A stretch of 64,000 bases of DNA, taken from contig NC_081826.1 in the NCBI RefSeq assembly GCF_030867095.1, positions 38,604,001 through 38,668,000 of the forward strand, read 5' to 3'. The DNA is from Alligator mississippiensis. Taxonomy: Eukaryota > Chordata > Crocodylia > Alligatoridae. Made by a program: the position numbers and the translations under genes. The notes beneath the pieces are model-generated. The model saw only the letters and a program-made list of their open reading frames with translations. It was not told the origin of the DNA and did not search any database. This document shows, one piece after another, positions 37,338-48,122 of the stretch (positions within the stretch are counted from its first letter, which is position 1; each line of letters begins with the position of its first letter).

Positions 37338-38099
37338 CTAGTAAATTGCCTGTCAAGAATGATGGGAGAAGGGGGGCCGGTGGGGCCGGAGCCCCGTGTC
37401 TAGCCCTGCAGCTCCCAGCTTTGAGTCCGACCCTGCCCCCTTCCTCCCCCCACTTTGGGTCTAGCCTCACCCCTCCTTGCTTCGGGTTCAACTGCACCCC
37501 ACTCCCCCTGTTCGGGACTGACTCTGCTCCCCCCTCCCCCCCCCCCCCCGTTCACCTGTGACCCCAGTTCCCCACCTCTTCTCCCCCTGCTTTGTGTGTG
37601 ACCCTGCCTCCTGCTTATAAGGTCCTACCCTGCTCCCCCTCCCCTAGTTCAGGGCTGACCCCACCTCTCCCCCCCCCTTCTCCCCCTCTGCTTTGGGTCT
37701 GACCCACCCCACACTGCTTCGGGTCTGACCACACTTCCCCCCATTTCAGGTCCGACATCATGTGTCGTCACCCCCCCCCCCCCCCCCCCCCCCGGTTCAG
37801 GTCTGACCCCTCTACAATGGAGGGGCTCCCGCTTTTCCTCAGCTAGCCCCGCCACTGTTAAAGTGCTCTACCCAATGTAAAAAAAATTTTTTTTTTTGCC
37901 TCTGTGGAGGTGGGGTGGAGGGGGCTGCCACACTGAAGGCTGCAGGCGGTGGCAGCATGGTGGATGGGCTCCAGTTTTAACTTGATTGGCCCCGCTCCCG
38001 GACGACCTGCCCCCACAGCCAGTCAGCGCATGCGCAGTTGGGCAAAAGCATTACGGACAGGCACAGAGACAGACAGACTAAGCCTTTTATTATATTAGA
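37338..38099 (-). mobile_element. Helitron-like non-autonomous element (candidate)
   Basis: Read on the minus strand, the element begins TCTAATATAATAAAAGG and ends TTTACTAG followed by T. Those ends resemble vertebrate Helitrons, which start TC (often TCCTATATAATAAAAGG) and end CTAG before a T. There is no terminal inverted repeat and no target duplication, also as expected. The interior is a very C-rich degenerate array on the plus strand (37420-37830) with repeated TTCGGGTCTGACC-like units and a C run near 37770-37792. No Rep/helicase is encoded. The palindrome usual near the 3' end is not obvious. Confidence 0.5.
37420..37830 (+). repeat. Degenerate C-rich tandem repeat
   Basis: Loose units built on CTTCGGGTCTGACCC with C-rich spacers repeat about seven times, with poly-C runs near 37539-37550 and 37770-37792. 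Unit length varies around 50-60 bp. Confidence 0.6.
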
Positions 38100-38205
38100 A
38101 TTTTCCAGAGGGTAGGTAATTGATAAAAACAGGTTTGATTGGGTTATTGTTTAGATTGTAAACTTTTCAAAGTAGGAATTGTCTCCTTGTACTTGTACAA
38201 TGTGA

Positions 38206-38356
38206 CCCTGATCAATGATTGGGGCATTTAGGCACTACTGCAGTACAAGTAATGATACAAAGAAAAAGTTAACTGTTGAAACCATCTTTACCAGATGTTC
38301 ATGAACTAAACAAAAGTTACACTAAGACTGGAGCTTCATAAATTTGTCAGCTGTAA
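38206..38356 (+). repeat. Left arm of a 150-bp inverted repeat
   Basis: Matches the complement of 39551-39697 at about 85% by eye, including CATCTTTACCAGATGTTCAT and GAACTAAACAAA. The outermost part (CCCTGATCAATGATTGGGGC and GGCACTACTGCAGTAC) resembles a common sauropsid retroposon tail, but similarity runs well past it. Confidence 0.8.
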
Positions 38357-38829
38357 TTACTGTATTCCTATAGTAGTCTACAAGTGAATCCATCTGATCA
38401 TAATGTTACCACTAAAGATAAACATATATATGAAAATACATTATTTTAGTCTTCATAAGCTCTTCCTTTAAAAAGAATGGAATGATTTAGCTGGTAGAAA
38501 AAAGAACTCAGTCCCTTTGGTAATGTTATAATAAGAGAATGTGTGCTAGGTCAGTGTTCTCGTCTAACATTCTTTGCACAACTTAACTTAAAGAAATTAT
38601 GGAAGGAGGTCAATTGAAAGATTATTATAGGTCATCTAAAGGTCTTTTCCTGCAATGTACTGAGTTAGATAAGTTTGAATTGAAAGGAACTCCGTGCTTC
38701 ATGGAATCAGGCCCTAGCTGGTGATGATTAAAACTGATGATGTCACAGTATTAACCATGTTATGGTAGTGTTAGAGTGATGTAGCTGTGATGGCCCAAGA
38801 ATTGTGTGAGGTAAGGATTTTTTGGGTGA

Positions 38830-38900
38830 TAACTTTATCCCAACTATATAGTTGGTCCAATAAAAGATAAGTAGAAGGCAGGGTAGGCTTGCACCTTATG
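38830..38900 (+). repeat. LINE-tail relic (CCAACT...TTGGTCCAATAAAA)
   Basis: CCCAACTATATAGTTGGTCC followed by AATAAAAGATAAG matches the tail at 42.90-42.98 kb and the fold-back arms at 9.4-9.6 kb, so this is a small retroposed fragment of that family. Confidence 0.55.
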
Positions 38901-38924
38901 GACTAACCAAAGTAGATGTATATC

Positions 38925-39483
38925 CTAGGGATGTAAATACTGATTAAATAAATATTTGTTTAACCTGTTGTAATTGCAACAGGTTAAACAATCAGTTGGG
39001 TGGCTCTGTGAAGTCAGCAGGGTCGGAGGAGGGGGTCTTGAGCCCTAACCCAGTGTGTGCCCTGCCATGGAAGAGGGGCTGCACCCACCTGTCCAGAGCA
39101 GTGTGGGGTGCTAGGGGCCAAAGCATCCCTTCCAGGTGGGCAGCACAGCCCAGAAACCCCCGACGGGCTACAGCAACCAGCCTGTGGCCTCTCAGGGTCA
39201 GCTGCAGCAGGACAGGAGGCAGGGGAGAAAGAGGCAGCAGCCAGCAAGGGGCTTTACCAGCCCACTGCAGCCCCTGAAGCATTGGGAGGGTGGGAGCAGG
39301 CAACCCCTCTGCTCCCCATCCTCCACTCTCGTGTGCCTTTTCAGTTCCTGCTGTAGCACTGCAGGGCTTCCCTTCCCTGTTGGACTGTGCCTGGCTCCAG
39401 GGTAAATGGTAACTGTTAAGCTAGAAAGAGTTATCACTGAGCTGATTAGTTCAATGATTAATCATTTAACTGTTCAAATCCCT
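38925..39483. mobile_element. hAT-like MITE between the inverted arms
   Basis: The ends AGGGATGTAAATACTGATT and AATCATTTAACTG...AAATCCCT are inverted copies with changes. Flanks tgtatatc (38917-38924) and catatatc (39484-39491) agree at six of eight positions, consistent with hAT. Near the left end a perfect 15-bp-arm palindrome (38956-38970 / 38977-38991, loop TAATTG) is present. The interior (39000-39410) is GC-rich and non-coding. Confidence 0.6.
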
Positions 39484-39550
39484 CATATATCAACAAGGTT
39501 TTGAATGCAAAGCATTCTTTAGGTCACCTGACTTACAGGTCTTTTTATTG

Positions 39551-39697
39551 TAGCTGACAGATTTGTGAAACTTCAGTCTTAGAATACTTTTTGTTTAGTT
39601 CATGAACATCTGGTAAAGATGATTCAGCAGTAAATATTTCTTTACAACATTACTTGCATTGCAGTAGTGCCTAAATGCCCAATCATGGATCAGGGCC
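39551..39697 (-). repeat. Right arm of the 150-bp inverted repeat
   Basis: Complementary partner of 38206-38356, separated from it by about 1.2 kb that contains the hAT-like element at 38925-39483. Confidence 0.8.
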
Positions 39698-40345
39698 ATG
39701 CTGTACAAATACAAGATCACCTGAAGAAGGAACCAGGGCAGGATACCTCTGGCCCAGAGAACTTTAGGCCAGCGTCACTTCTGTGCCATCTTTATAAGCT
39801 TTACAAATGCCTTGATTCTCAGTTGCCTTTTACCTCATATCAAACAACATCTAATATCAAAACAAGCTGAATTTTGACCAGGCAAGTCCAGCATTGGCCT
39901 AATACTAAATGTTATCTAGTACAAGGGCGGGCAAAATATGGCCCACGGGCTGGATCCGGCTTGCCAAGTGCCTTCATCTGGCCTGTGGAGCCTTCCAACA
40001 AATTGTGCCCCACCCAGCCCTTCTGCCCAACAGGGTGGGAGCAAGGCACCCAGGTGTAGACACAGCCCTAAAAACATACCCTATTGCCTCGCTCCCACCC
40101 TCATAGGTGGAAGGGCCTGGCTGGCCAGTGTGCACCTTCCGTGCGGGGCTGCTGCTACCTCATCCCCCGGGACTTGCTTGCTTCCCTAGTCTGCTGGCTC
40201 CAGGCAGCAGGGGTGGGGCTGCAGCTGGGAGGGAGCCCAGAGTGTGGGGCTAGGGCTGGTGGCAGGACAGAGCCTGCACCCATGGGGACAGGGGATGGCA
40301 GCAACACAGAGCTGGGGTGGGTGGTGTGAGGGAGAGTGGGGGGGT

Positions 40346-40592
40346 GTGGGGACCCCTCCCCCCCCACATGTCCCCCATGGTGTGCAGTTCTGGCAGGTGG
40401 TGGTGGTGGCAGCAGCAGCAGGCAGGGCACAGGCACCTGGTGGGGTGCAGCTCTGGCCAGCACTGCAAATCACAGTGAGGGATGCAGCTTCTGCATGGCT
40501 GCCTGTATCACTGGTGCTCCCTGCCACTCACGTGCAGCCCCTGTGCTCACATAGCAGGGAGGGAAGCCCCATGTGCTAGAGCCAGGTGCCTT
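40346..40592 (+). repeat. Left arm of a large hairpin inside the hAT
   Basis: Pairs with the complement of 40703-40946. Both contain GTGGGGACCCCTCC, TGGTGTGCAGTTCTGGCAGG and GGGAAGCCCCA segments. The spacer is about 110 bp. Paired frames on both strands in this zone are consequences of the symmetry. Confidence 0.8.
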
Positions 40593-40702
40593 CTCTTCCA
40601 GGGCTGCGCAACACAGAAGAGAAGCTTCCGGCTCTGGAGCTAGCTGCCCCACAGGGGAAGATGCCTGGGGCTTCCCTCCCCTACAGCACAGCCCTTGCGG
40701 GG

Positions 40703-40946
40703 AAGGCACCTGGCTCCAGCATGTGGGGCTTCCCTCCCTGCTGTATGAGTGCAGGGGGTGCACACAAGTGGCAGGGAGCACAAGTGATACAGGCTGCCGC
40801 ATGGAGACTGTGCCACTTGCTGCAATGTGCAGTGCTGGCTGGAGCTGCACCCTGCCAGATGCCTGTGCCCTGCCTGCTGCCGCTGCCACCACCACCTGCC
40901 AGAACTGCACACCATGGGGGACATGTGGTGGGGGAGGGGTCCCCAC
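40703..40946 (-). repeat. Right arm of the large hairpin inside the hAT
   Basis: Inverted partner of 40346-40592; similarity is high but not perfect, with small indels. Confidence 0.8.
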
Positions 40947-42985
40947 CTGCTGCTGCACCATATGGGGAGTATGGGGGGTCCCTAACCTCCCTCACACCCA
41001 CACACTGCCCCCACAACCCCCCATATATACATAACCCACAATATATCCTATTGCCCCCAACACACACAGCCACACCTCCTCACACAACCACATCGTACTA
41101 CACACCCCACCATATACACCCTCCCTCCACAATTTACAAAACTAAAAGTTTTTGAGTTGTTATGCTATCACCTCTATATATATATATATACTACGCAAAC
41201 ACAAATCATGACAAAAATATTTTTCGTAACAAAATTAAAAAGTTATAGTAGGCGTTTGACTTTTTTAGTGTGTGATTTGTTTTTTTTCTGACTCCAAGAT
41301 GGCAACCCTCCCTCCCCCTGAAAAAAAAAGAATATTTTGGGGGGGCAAGGGGAAGAACTTCTGGTGGCAAAGGTCAGAGTTAAAGGTGGGACTTCCAGTC
41401 CCAAGATGGCAACAAAGGGGCAGGGTAACTATCAAGGGGCGGGACTACCCACGCAGCCCTCGACAGCTCACCAAAATTCGTTAAGTGACACTTCTCCCAA
41501 AATAATTGCCCGCCCTTGACCTAGGATATTTAAGATCGATTCGAGAAACAAATGATAACAGGTGGTGTTTGTTGACATAGCAGCAGCATGCAACGCAGCC
41601 ACTGAAACCTGCTTGCTGAAGTCTATGCTATTATGGATGACTATCACCTAGTGCAGCTCATCTTATCCCTTTTGAATAGATGTCTTTTTATGTAGAATTG
41701 TGCAAGAAATGGAGCCACTGGAGATGACAACATTACAGCCTCCCACAGCCTAGTATGCTAGCACTGATCCTTTTTAATATATACACCAATGGCCAATCCA
41801 TACAGAGTAATGCAAGAAGCTTCGTAAGTGTGGATGATCTATGCATCATGTCACGAGAGAAGGACTTCGCGATTGTCGAGAAGAGACTAGGGTGCAACTA
41901 ACTGAGCAACCTCTCAGCTGACTACAGAAAGAAGTAGTCATGCCAACCCAACCAAGACAGGTTACAGTTTTTTGCCTACACCATAGAGAAACAAGTGGAA
42001 ATTAAACATCCTCTGGTATGGAATCCCACTAACTAATCACCCAAACCCTCCTTACTTGGTTGGGGGTTACATTGAACTGAACAGTTACCTTCAAAGCATG
42101 CGTAGAGAAGACAAAAGGGAAAGTCAGGACCTGCAACATACTAATAAAGTTGATCACCTCGAAGTAGGGAGTAAATCCAGCTACGTTACAAACCACTGCT
42201 ATTGCCTTGTGTTACTCCACTGCAGTGTGCATGTCCAGTATGGGAATGATCAGTTCATGCCAAGAAACTAGACCCAGTTCTAAATGACAGCTGTTGTGGA
42301 ATAACAGAATGTCTAAAGCCAACACTAAAGGATAGCCTAGCCTGTACTCACTGGCTGGCATTGCACCACCTGATAGCAGAAGAAAGGTAGTTAGCCAAAA
42401 AGAAAGATGAAAGCAGATGAAAGACTCCAGACATCCACTTTATGGTTATACAGATGTAACTAAACAGCTAAAAACACAAATGTTTGGTGACCAGTGTTGT
42501 GCTGTTGGACACAACAGCTGACAGGATGTGACTGAAGTTATGGAAGGAAAGATTATGTGCAATCGGGTGCTCTGAAATGGACCTGGAAACCCAGGAGGAC
42601 CTTCCCAAGAGGGTGATCTAGATTGGTCAACGTGGTGATGCCTGAATCACCTGTGTACACAAACTGGAAAATCAAAAACAAGCATGATCAAATGGAGCTA
42701 CTCTAATGACAAACATGTACAAGTGTGGTGAAGTGCAGGCTGTGGAGCACCTGCTTGCTGACTCCTTTGTGAGACCTGTACAAGAGAGGACCTCACTGCA
42801 TCAACAGAAAGAGCTATCACTTGTGCATGATTCTGGAAAAACATCTAATTTATATCAAGGACATGAGAAGAAGAACCTGAAGAAGAGTGCTTTGCATTCA
42901 ACTGCTTGTCTAATTTTATTCCAACTGTAGAGTTGGTCCAATAAAACACATTACCCACAAAAACCCTGGCCTCTCACAGTATTGA

Positions 42986-43990
42986 CCATTCATAATATTT
43001 CTTAGAAATATATTTTTAAAGTATCTTAAATTATAGCTTTAAGGGTGAAATTTCACTTTCTTAGTGGCAGTGCGTTTACTTTAATACAAAATTTTCAAGA
43101 ATTTTGATTTGATATAGACCTTTTCTTTTATACCCGTTGAATGTTACAAACAAATTAATGCAAACTCCACACCTCTTGATGATTCCTTCCTTATCTTAAT
43201 TAAGGAAAGCCCAGTACTGAAAACGGTACAGCCCCACCTGCATAAATGAAATGTTAGAGAGATGACATGTTGAACTGATGCATTTCTGAAAAGTAGACTT
43301 AGTTGAACCTAGTGACTTTACAGATGCAGAGTTTGATTTGAAAACAGATGCCTGCTTCTAGCCCAATTTATCCATAAAGTAGTCATAAAGGAAATATTTA
43401 CATTGTTTTTGTTGCCTGTCTGCCAAACTGTCCTCCTTACTGATGTATATTTGTAAACATTTAATGGTAAAAACCGACCTTTGTTTTTTTCGACTGTGTA
43501 AAATTATGGAATATTTGGCTAATGTTCAAACAAAAGTTCGAACAGTTGGAGACAGTCTTCTTAGAATAGCTAGCTGCTCTTCTGGCTTTGGCAAAAGTTA
43601 AGAGCTCATGGAACAGTCTTGTCCCAAAATAGAACAGTTGCATTAAGACCCAAGGAAGAAATGAACCTTTGTGTGGACGTAGTTATAAATTCATCAGTTT
43701 TGTATACTCTTTTCTACAAATGTGGGGGAAGTTTCCTCTTTCCCCCTGCCTCAAAAGATTGTAATTTATTTTTGTAATGCTTGAGCTTTAAGTTACTTGA
43801 ATATTTTGTTTGTAAAGATCTTTTACATCTATGTAACTCAAGCCAACACATTGTGTTAGTCTGAAGGTTTGTTTCAATACAGCATATTTTTACTTGTGAT
43901 TAAGAGAAGATTATAAAATGGACTGCTTTATTCTCTTAAAATGTCTCAGTCAGGTTGAGTGCTTAACACTTAATAGATTAAACATTCTTT
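42986..43990. other. Non-coding stretch, nothing recognised
   Basis: AT-rich with no supported exon or repeat boundary. Confidence 0.5.
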
Positions 43991-43996
43991 GTTTAT

Positions 43997-45050
43997 AATG
44001 ACTGTAACAGGGTGGCCTCCTCATCAGGTCTTTGTCAGCTGCCCTGCTCCTGGGGTAACCGCCCGCTTTGCTCACCTGCCATGCCTTGATGAAAAAATAT
44101 GAGAGTTGTTACAAGGGTGGAAGGCTACCCATTACTCACCCTAGTGACAAGGGCCTAATACCTGCTCCAGCCTGCTGTCCGCAAGTCTCAGGCCGTGTGG
44201 ATGTTTCTCTAATGTTACTTCTCCGGCCTATGACTGGAGCAAACTGGGCACGCAGTTGTAGCTCTTTTCTACAGCCCTGGAGGGCCACTTTCATGCTACC
44301 CCTTTCTCACCAGGGTTCTACTCACTCTGCTGGCTCTCACCCAGCCTCTTTCATACTGCCCTTTCTCAGGGGCCACGCTTATACCGCCCGGCCTCGCCCG
44401 GCTTTGGGCTTAGCTCTCCTCGTCTTGGTCAGCCATGGCACAGTCTGTTGGGTATCTCCCGCTACCCTCATCTGAGTGTTGACTGAGCGATTGTACAGCT
44501 GTAGGCCTATTTCGCTCCTGGCCCCTCACTGGGCCTCCTCATTCGCCCACACTCACAGGGCCACTGTTTGTCACCCCTCTCTCTCAGGGTTGCACTACTT
44601 GTTGCCCCCAGGTTTTCCTCTGCTGCGTGGGTGAGGCCCCAGCTACCTCTTCCGGCCTGAGCTCTGCCTCGGGGCTCCTTAACCAAGCCCTGAGCTCCCC
44701 CTGCTCGCTAGAACACCACCAGAGATGTAGGGCTGGGGTTATTAAGGTGCCCTGACCCACCTTTCATTCGGGAGGTAACTGACCTGGCACTTCCTGGGGG
44801 CTCCCACACCACTAGGAGCCCCACCAGACCACCTTTCCCCAGCAGGGTGCAGTTTTACATTGTCTCCAGGACAAGGGGTCACTTCTTCCCCTTATCTCCT
44901 GACTATGGCCAGAGCAGCCTCTCAGCCTTGTGTTCCTTACTTCCTGCAGCAAACTGCAGCCCAGCTTATATCCCCAGGCCAAAATGGCTGCCCTCATCAA
45001 GCATCTGGCTGCTGCCTATTTCCTGCTCTTAGGTGCCCTGCCATAGTGAC
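43997..45050. repeat. GC-rich LTR-like or unclassified repeat
   Basis: A sharply bounded GC-rich block in AT-rich flanks starts near TGTAACAGGGTGGCC and fades after GCCATAGTGACTA. The TGTAAC start suggests an LTR, but the end is not the matching CA, no primer site or TATA is seen, and target duplications are not convincing. Frames inside lack motifs. Boundaries are approximate. Confidence 0.35.
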
Positions 45051-45425
45051 TAAGAGCACTCCCATATTGATCTCAGAAGTATTTAAACTTGAATTGCAAG
45101 TTCATAGTTAAAACAAAGCTTTTAGTAAAAAGTCTAAATTTAGTTCCTTTAAATACTTCCAAAATGCTGCTTAGAAAGTCTTATAGAAGCATATAGTGAA
45201 TCACATACAATTCCTAAAAACTTGGCCACACTGTTTGTTTCTTAATTGATACAAAAATGGTTCTCTCTCCATATTTGTCAAGGAATCGAGAGTTGTTGCT
45301 GTTGTGAAGTCCCCATTATGCCTAAGGAATCATTATTTTATGAAAGCTTGTTTACATGTGCTAATATTTTGAAGCATGGTAACTCCAGAATACAGTTGAT
45401 AATGATGGTCGTAGTATGGGGAACA

Positions 45426-48122
45426 TGCTCATAGTATGGGGAACAAGCAGGAGGAACTTACCCTCCTGCTAGCTGACACCAACCCAGACATAGTGGGGCT
45501 CACCGAAACGTGGTGGGACCCAACGCACGACTGGGCGGTGAATATCAAGGGCTATAGGCTGTGCAGGAGGGACAGGACAGGGAGGAAAAGTGGGGGTGTG
45601 GTGCTCTACGTCAAGGAGAAGTACACATCCTCAACAAGTACCACGGGGTCAGAGGAGGGGCACACTGAAGTGCTCTGGGTTAGAGTACAAGGAAGTCGAG
45701 GGGAAAGGGACTTAATGGTGGGGGTCTACTACAGACCACCCACCTGAGGGGAGGAGCTAGACCGGGAATTCTTAAGTCAGCTCACGGAGGTAGTTAGGTC
45801 AAGGGATGTGGTCATCATGGGTGACCTGAACTTTCCAGACATCTGCTGGGAAGAGCAGTCAGCCAGGTCTGACTGCTCACGTAGGTTCCTAGCCGAGATA
45901 CAGGACCTCCATCTAACTCAGGAGGTGCACAGCCCCACCAGGGGAGACGCCTTGTTGGATCTAGTCCTGGCCACGGGCGATGACCTGGTGAGCAGTCTGC
46001 GGGTGCTCAAGCACCTGGGTGACAGTGATCATCACCTGCTGGAATCCACTATCCAGCGCAAGGTGGCAAAGGCCTGCAGCAAGGCAGCAGCCCTGGACTT
46101 CAGAAGGGTGGATTTCAATGAGGTAAGGAGAATAGTCGGGGAGGCACTGAGGTCCCGGAGGGGAGAGGAGTCAGGTGTCCAAGAAGAGTGGTTGTTCCTT
46201 AAGGAAACAATCCTCCAAGCCCAAAGGGAGGTAATCCCAACACGGATCAAAGGGGGCAACAGGGGGCAAAAGCCCCCATGGCTCACCAAAAGCATACGGG
46301 AACATCTAGCTGGAAAGGAGTCATACACCCAATGGAGGGGAGGGGCCATCCCCAGGGGTAAAAAGAGGGTACCAGGTAACGTGGGGCCTCTGCATGGCAT
46401 GCTAGGAAATCTGGTCATCACACCAGATGACAAAGCTAACCTATTTAACAATTTCTTTGCCTCCATTTTTCTGAGCAGGGACCAAGTCACCCCACCCACT
46501 GGGACCACCGTAGGCCCTAGGGGAGGTGCACCCAGGCCTAGGGTCAGTGAGGACCTAGTCAGGGAACTTCTGGAGGGAAAGGATGAATTTAAATCAGCTG
46601 GTCCTGACAATCTCCACCCCATAGTGCTGAGGGAATTAGCAGAGGTCATTGCAAGACCCCTGGCACAGCTTTACGATCACTCATGGTGCTCTGGTGTGGT
46701 GCCAGAGGACTGGAAAAGGGCCAGTGTGGTTCCCATTTTCAAAAAAGGGAGGAAGGAGGACCCAGGAAACTATAGGCCCATTAGTCTTGCCTCGATCCTA
46801 GATAAGCTTTTTGAGAGTTATCCTGGTACATGTCCGTGAGGGGCCAGCAGGGAAGATTATGCTTAGTGGCAACCAACATGGGTCCATTAGAGGCAGGTCC
46901 TGTCAGACCAACCTGGTGGCCTTCTACGACCAGGTCACAAAATCCTTAGACACAGGTGTAGCAGTAGACGTAGTCTTTCTGGATTTTAGGAAGGCCTTTG
47001 ACATGGTCTCTCACCCCATTCTCAGTAAAAATCTAGAGGACTGTGGCATTGACACCTACACAGTCAAATGGGTCACTAACTGGCTGGAGGGTCGCACCCA
47101 GGGAGTGGTGGTGGGCGGGTCCTATTCGACCTGGAGGGATGTGGGCAGTGGGGTTCCCCAGGGCTCAGTCCCCAGGCCTGCACTGTTCAACATCATCAGT
47201 GACTTGGATGAGGGGGTAAAAAGCACCCTGTTCAAATTTGCAGACAACACTAAGATGTGGGGGGATGTGGGCACACTAGCAGGGAGGAATAGGCTGCAAT
47301 CGGACCTAGACAGGTTACAGGGGTGGGCGGATGAGAACAGGATGGGTTTCAACACTGACAAGTGCAAGGTACTGCACCTGTGGGGGAAGGACCAGCAGCA
47401 TACCTACAGGCTGGGGAACTCCCTTCTTGTCAATGCAGAGACAGAAAAGGATCTTGGAGTCATTATTGATGCGAAAATTAACATGGGCCGACAACGTGGG
47501 GACGCGGTCAGGAAGGCCAACTGTACCTTGTCATGCATCCACAGGTGCATCTCAAGCAGGTCCAAGGAGGTGATGCTCCCCCTCTATGCGACACTAGTCA
47601 GGCTGCAGTTGGAGTACTGCGTCCAGTTTTGGGTGCCGCACTTCAGAAGGGATGTGGACAACATGGAGAGGGTCCAAAGAAGGGCCACCTGCATGATAGG
47701 GGGGAAGCAGGGCAGGCCCTATGAGAAGAGGCTAAAGGACCTGAACTTGTTCAGCCTCCACAAGAGAAGGCTGAGGGGGGACCCAGTGGCCATTTACAAA
47801 CTAGTCAGAGGGGACCAGCAGGCATTGGGGGAGTCCCTGTTCCCCTGAGCGCTACCAGGAGTGACTAGAAATAACAGTCACAAGGTGGCAGAGGGTAGAT
47901 TCAGGCTAGACATCAGGAGGCACTACTTCACTGTCAGGGCAGCTAGGATCTGGAACCAACTTCCAAGAGAAGTGGTGCTGGCTCCTACCCTGGGCGTCTT
48001 TAAGAGGAGGCTACATGAACACCTTGCCGTGGTCATTTGACCCCAGTACTCTTTCCTGTCCATGGCAGGGGGTCGGACTTGATGATCTGCTTAGGTCCCT
48101 TCCGACTATGAAATTATGATCA
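45426..48122 (+). mobile_element. CR1 LINE, most complete copy (endonuclease to tail)
   Basis: ORF2 reads from 45436 to a terminal TGA at 48038-48040. The AP-endonuclease part shows DIVGLTETWWDPTHDW, YVKEKYTSS, VGVYYRPPT, VIMGDLNFPDICWEEQ and GDSDHHLLES. The polymerase follows: [32 protein letters not shown] (motif A), [26 protein letters not shown] (motif C, second Asp of FADD changed to Asn, 47243-47248) and the C-terminal LEYCVQFWVPHFRRDVD. Only two in-frame stops (near 45746 and 47847) and one frameshift (about 46811-46839) break it. ORF1 and the endonuclease start are missing, and the linker before GNVGPLHG seems shortened. The tail ends GGTCCCTTCCGACTATGAAA. Confidence 0.93.

Larger units (their letters stand above)
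39922..41518. mobile_element. hAT element nested in the LINE (1597 bp)
   Basis: Ends CAAGGGCGGGCAA and TTGCCCGCCCTTG are perfect 13-bp inverted repeats. The flanks atctagta (39914-39921) and acctagga (41519-41526) agree at six of eight positions, and removing the element rejoins the LINE frame region. The opening GGCAAAATATGGCCCACGGG is typical of hAT MITE families. No transposase is encoded. Inside is a ~245-bp inverted repeat (40346-40592 and 40703-40946), and a TA run lies near 41175-41190. Confidence 0.88.
39715..42985 (+). pseudogene. Degraded Jockey-like LINE reverse transcriptase, split by a hAT
   Basis: Before the hAT, 39740-39913 reads ENFRPASLLCHLYKLYKC and then QAEF-stop-PGKSSIGLILNVI, the motif 1-2 region. 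After it, reading resumes with VVFVDIAAACNAATETCLL (motif A, about 41562), LILFNIYTNGQS (motif B region, about 41760), SFVSVDDLCIM (motif C, normally YADD, about 41818), a thumb region with SVHAKKLDPVLNDS, and a C-terminal KCGEVQAVEHLL (about 42721). Stops and frameshifts are frequent, so it is long dead. The tail near 42905-42985 carries CCAACTGTAGAGTTGGTCC and AATAAAACAC. The architecture matches jockey-like non-LTR elements from memory; the exact clade needs a search. Confidence 0.7.

Noticed and set aside
37040..37561. 173-codon plus-strand frame
   Set aside because: It runs into the C-rich Helitron-like array; the first part has no motif or exon context.
40084..41155. Cluster of 70-190-codon frames on both strands
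   Set aside because: They lie in the GC-rich, palindromic interior of a hAT MITE and mirror each other because of the inverted repeat.
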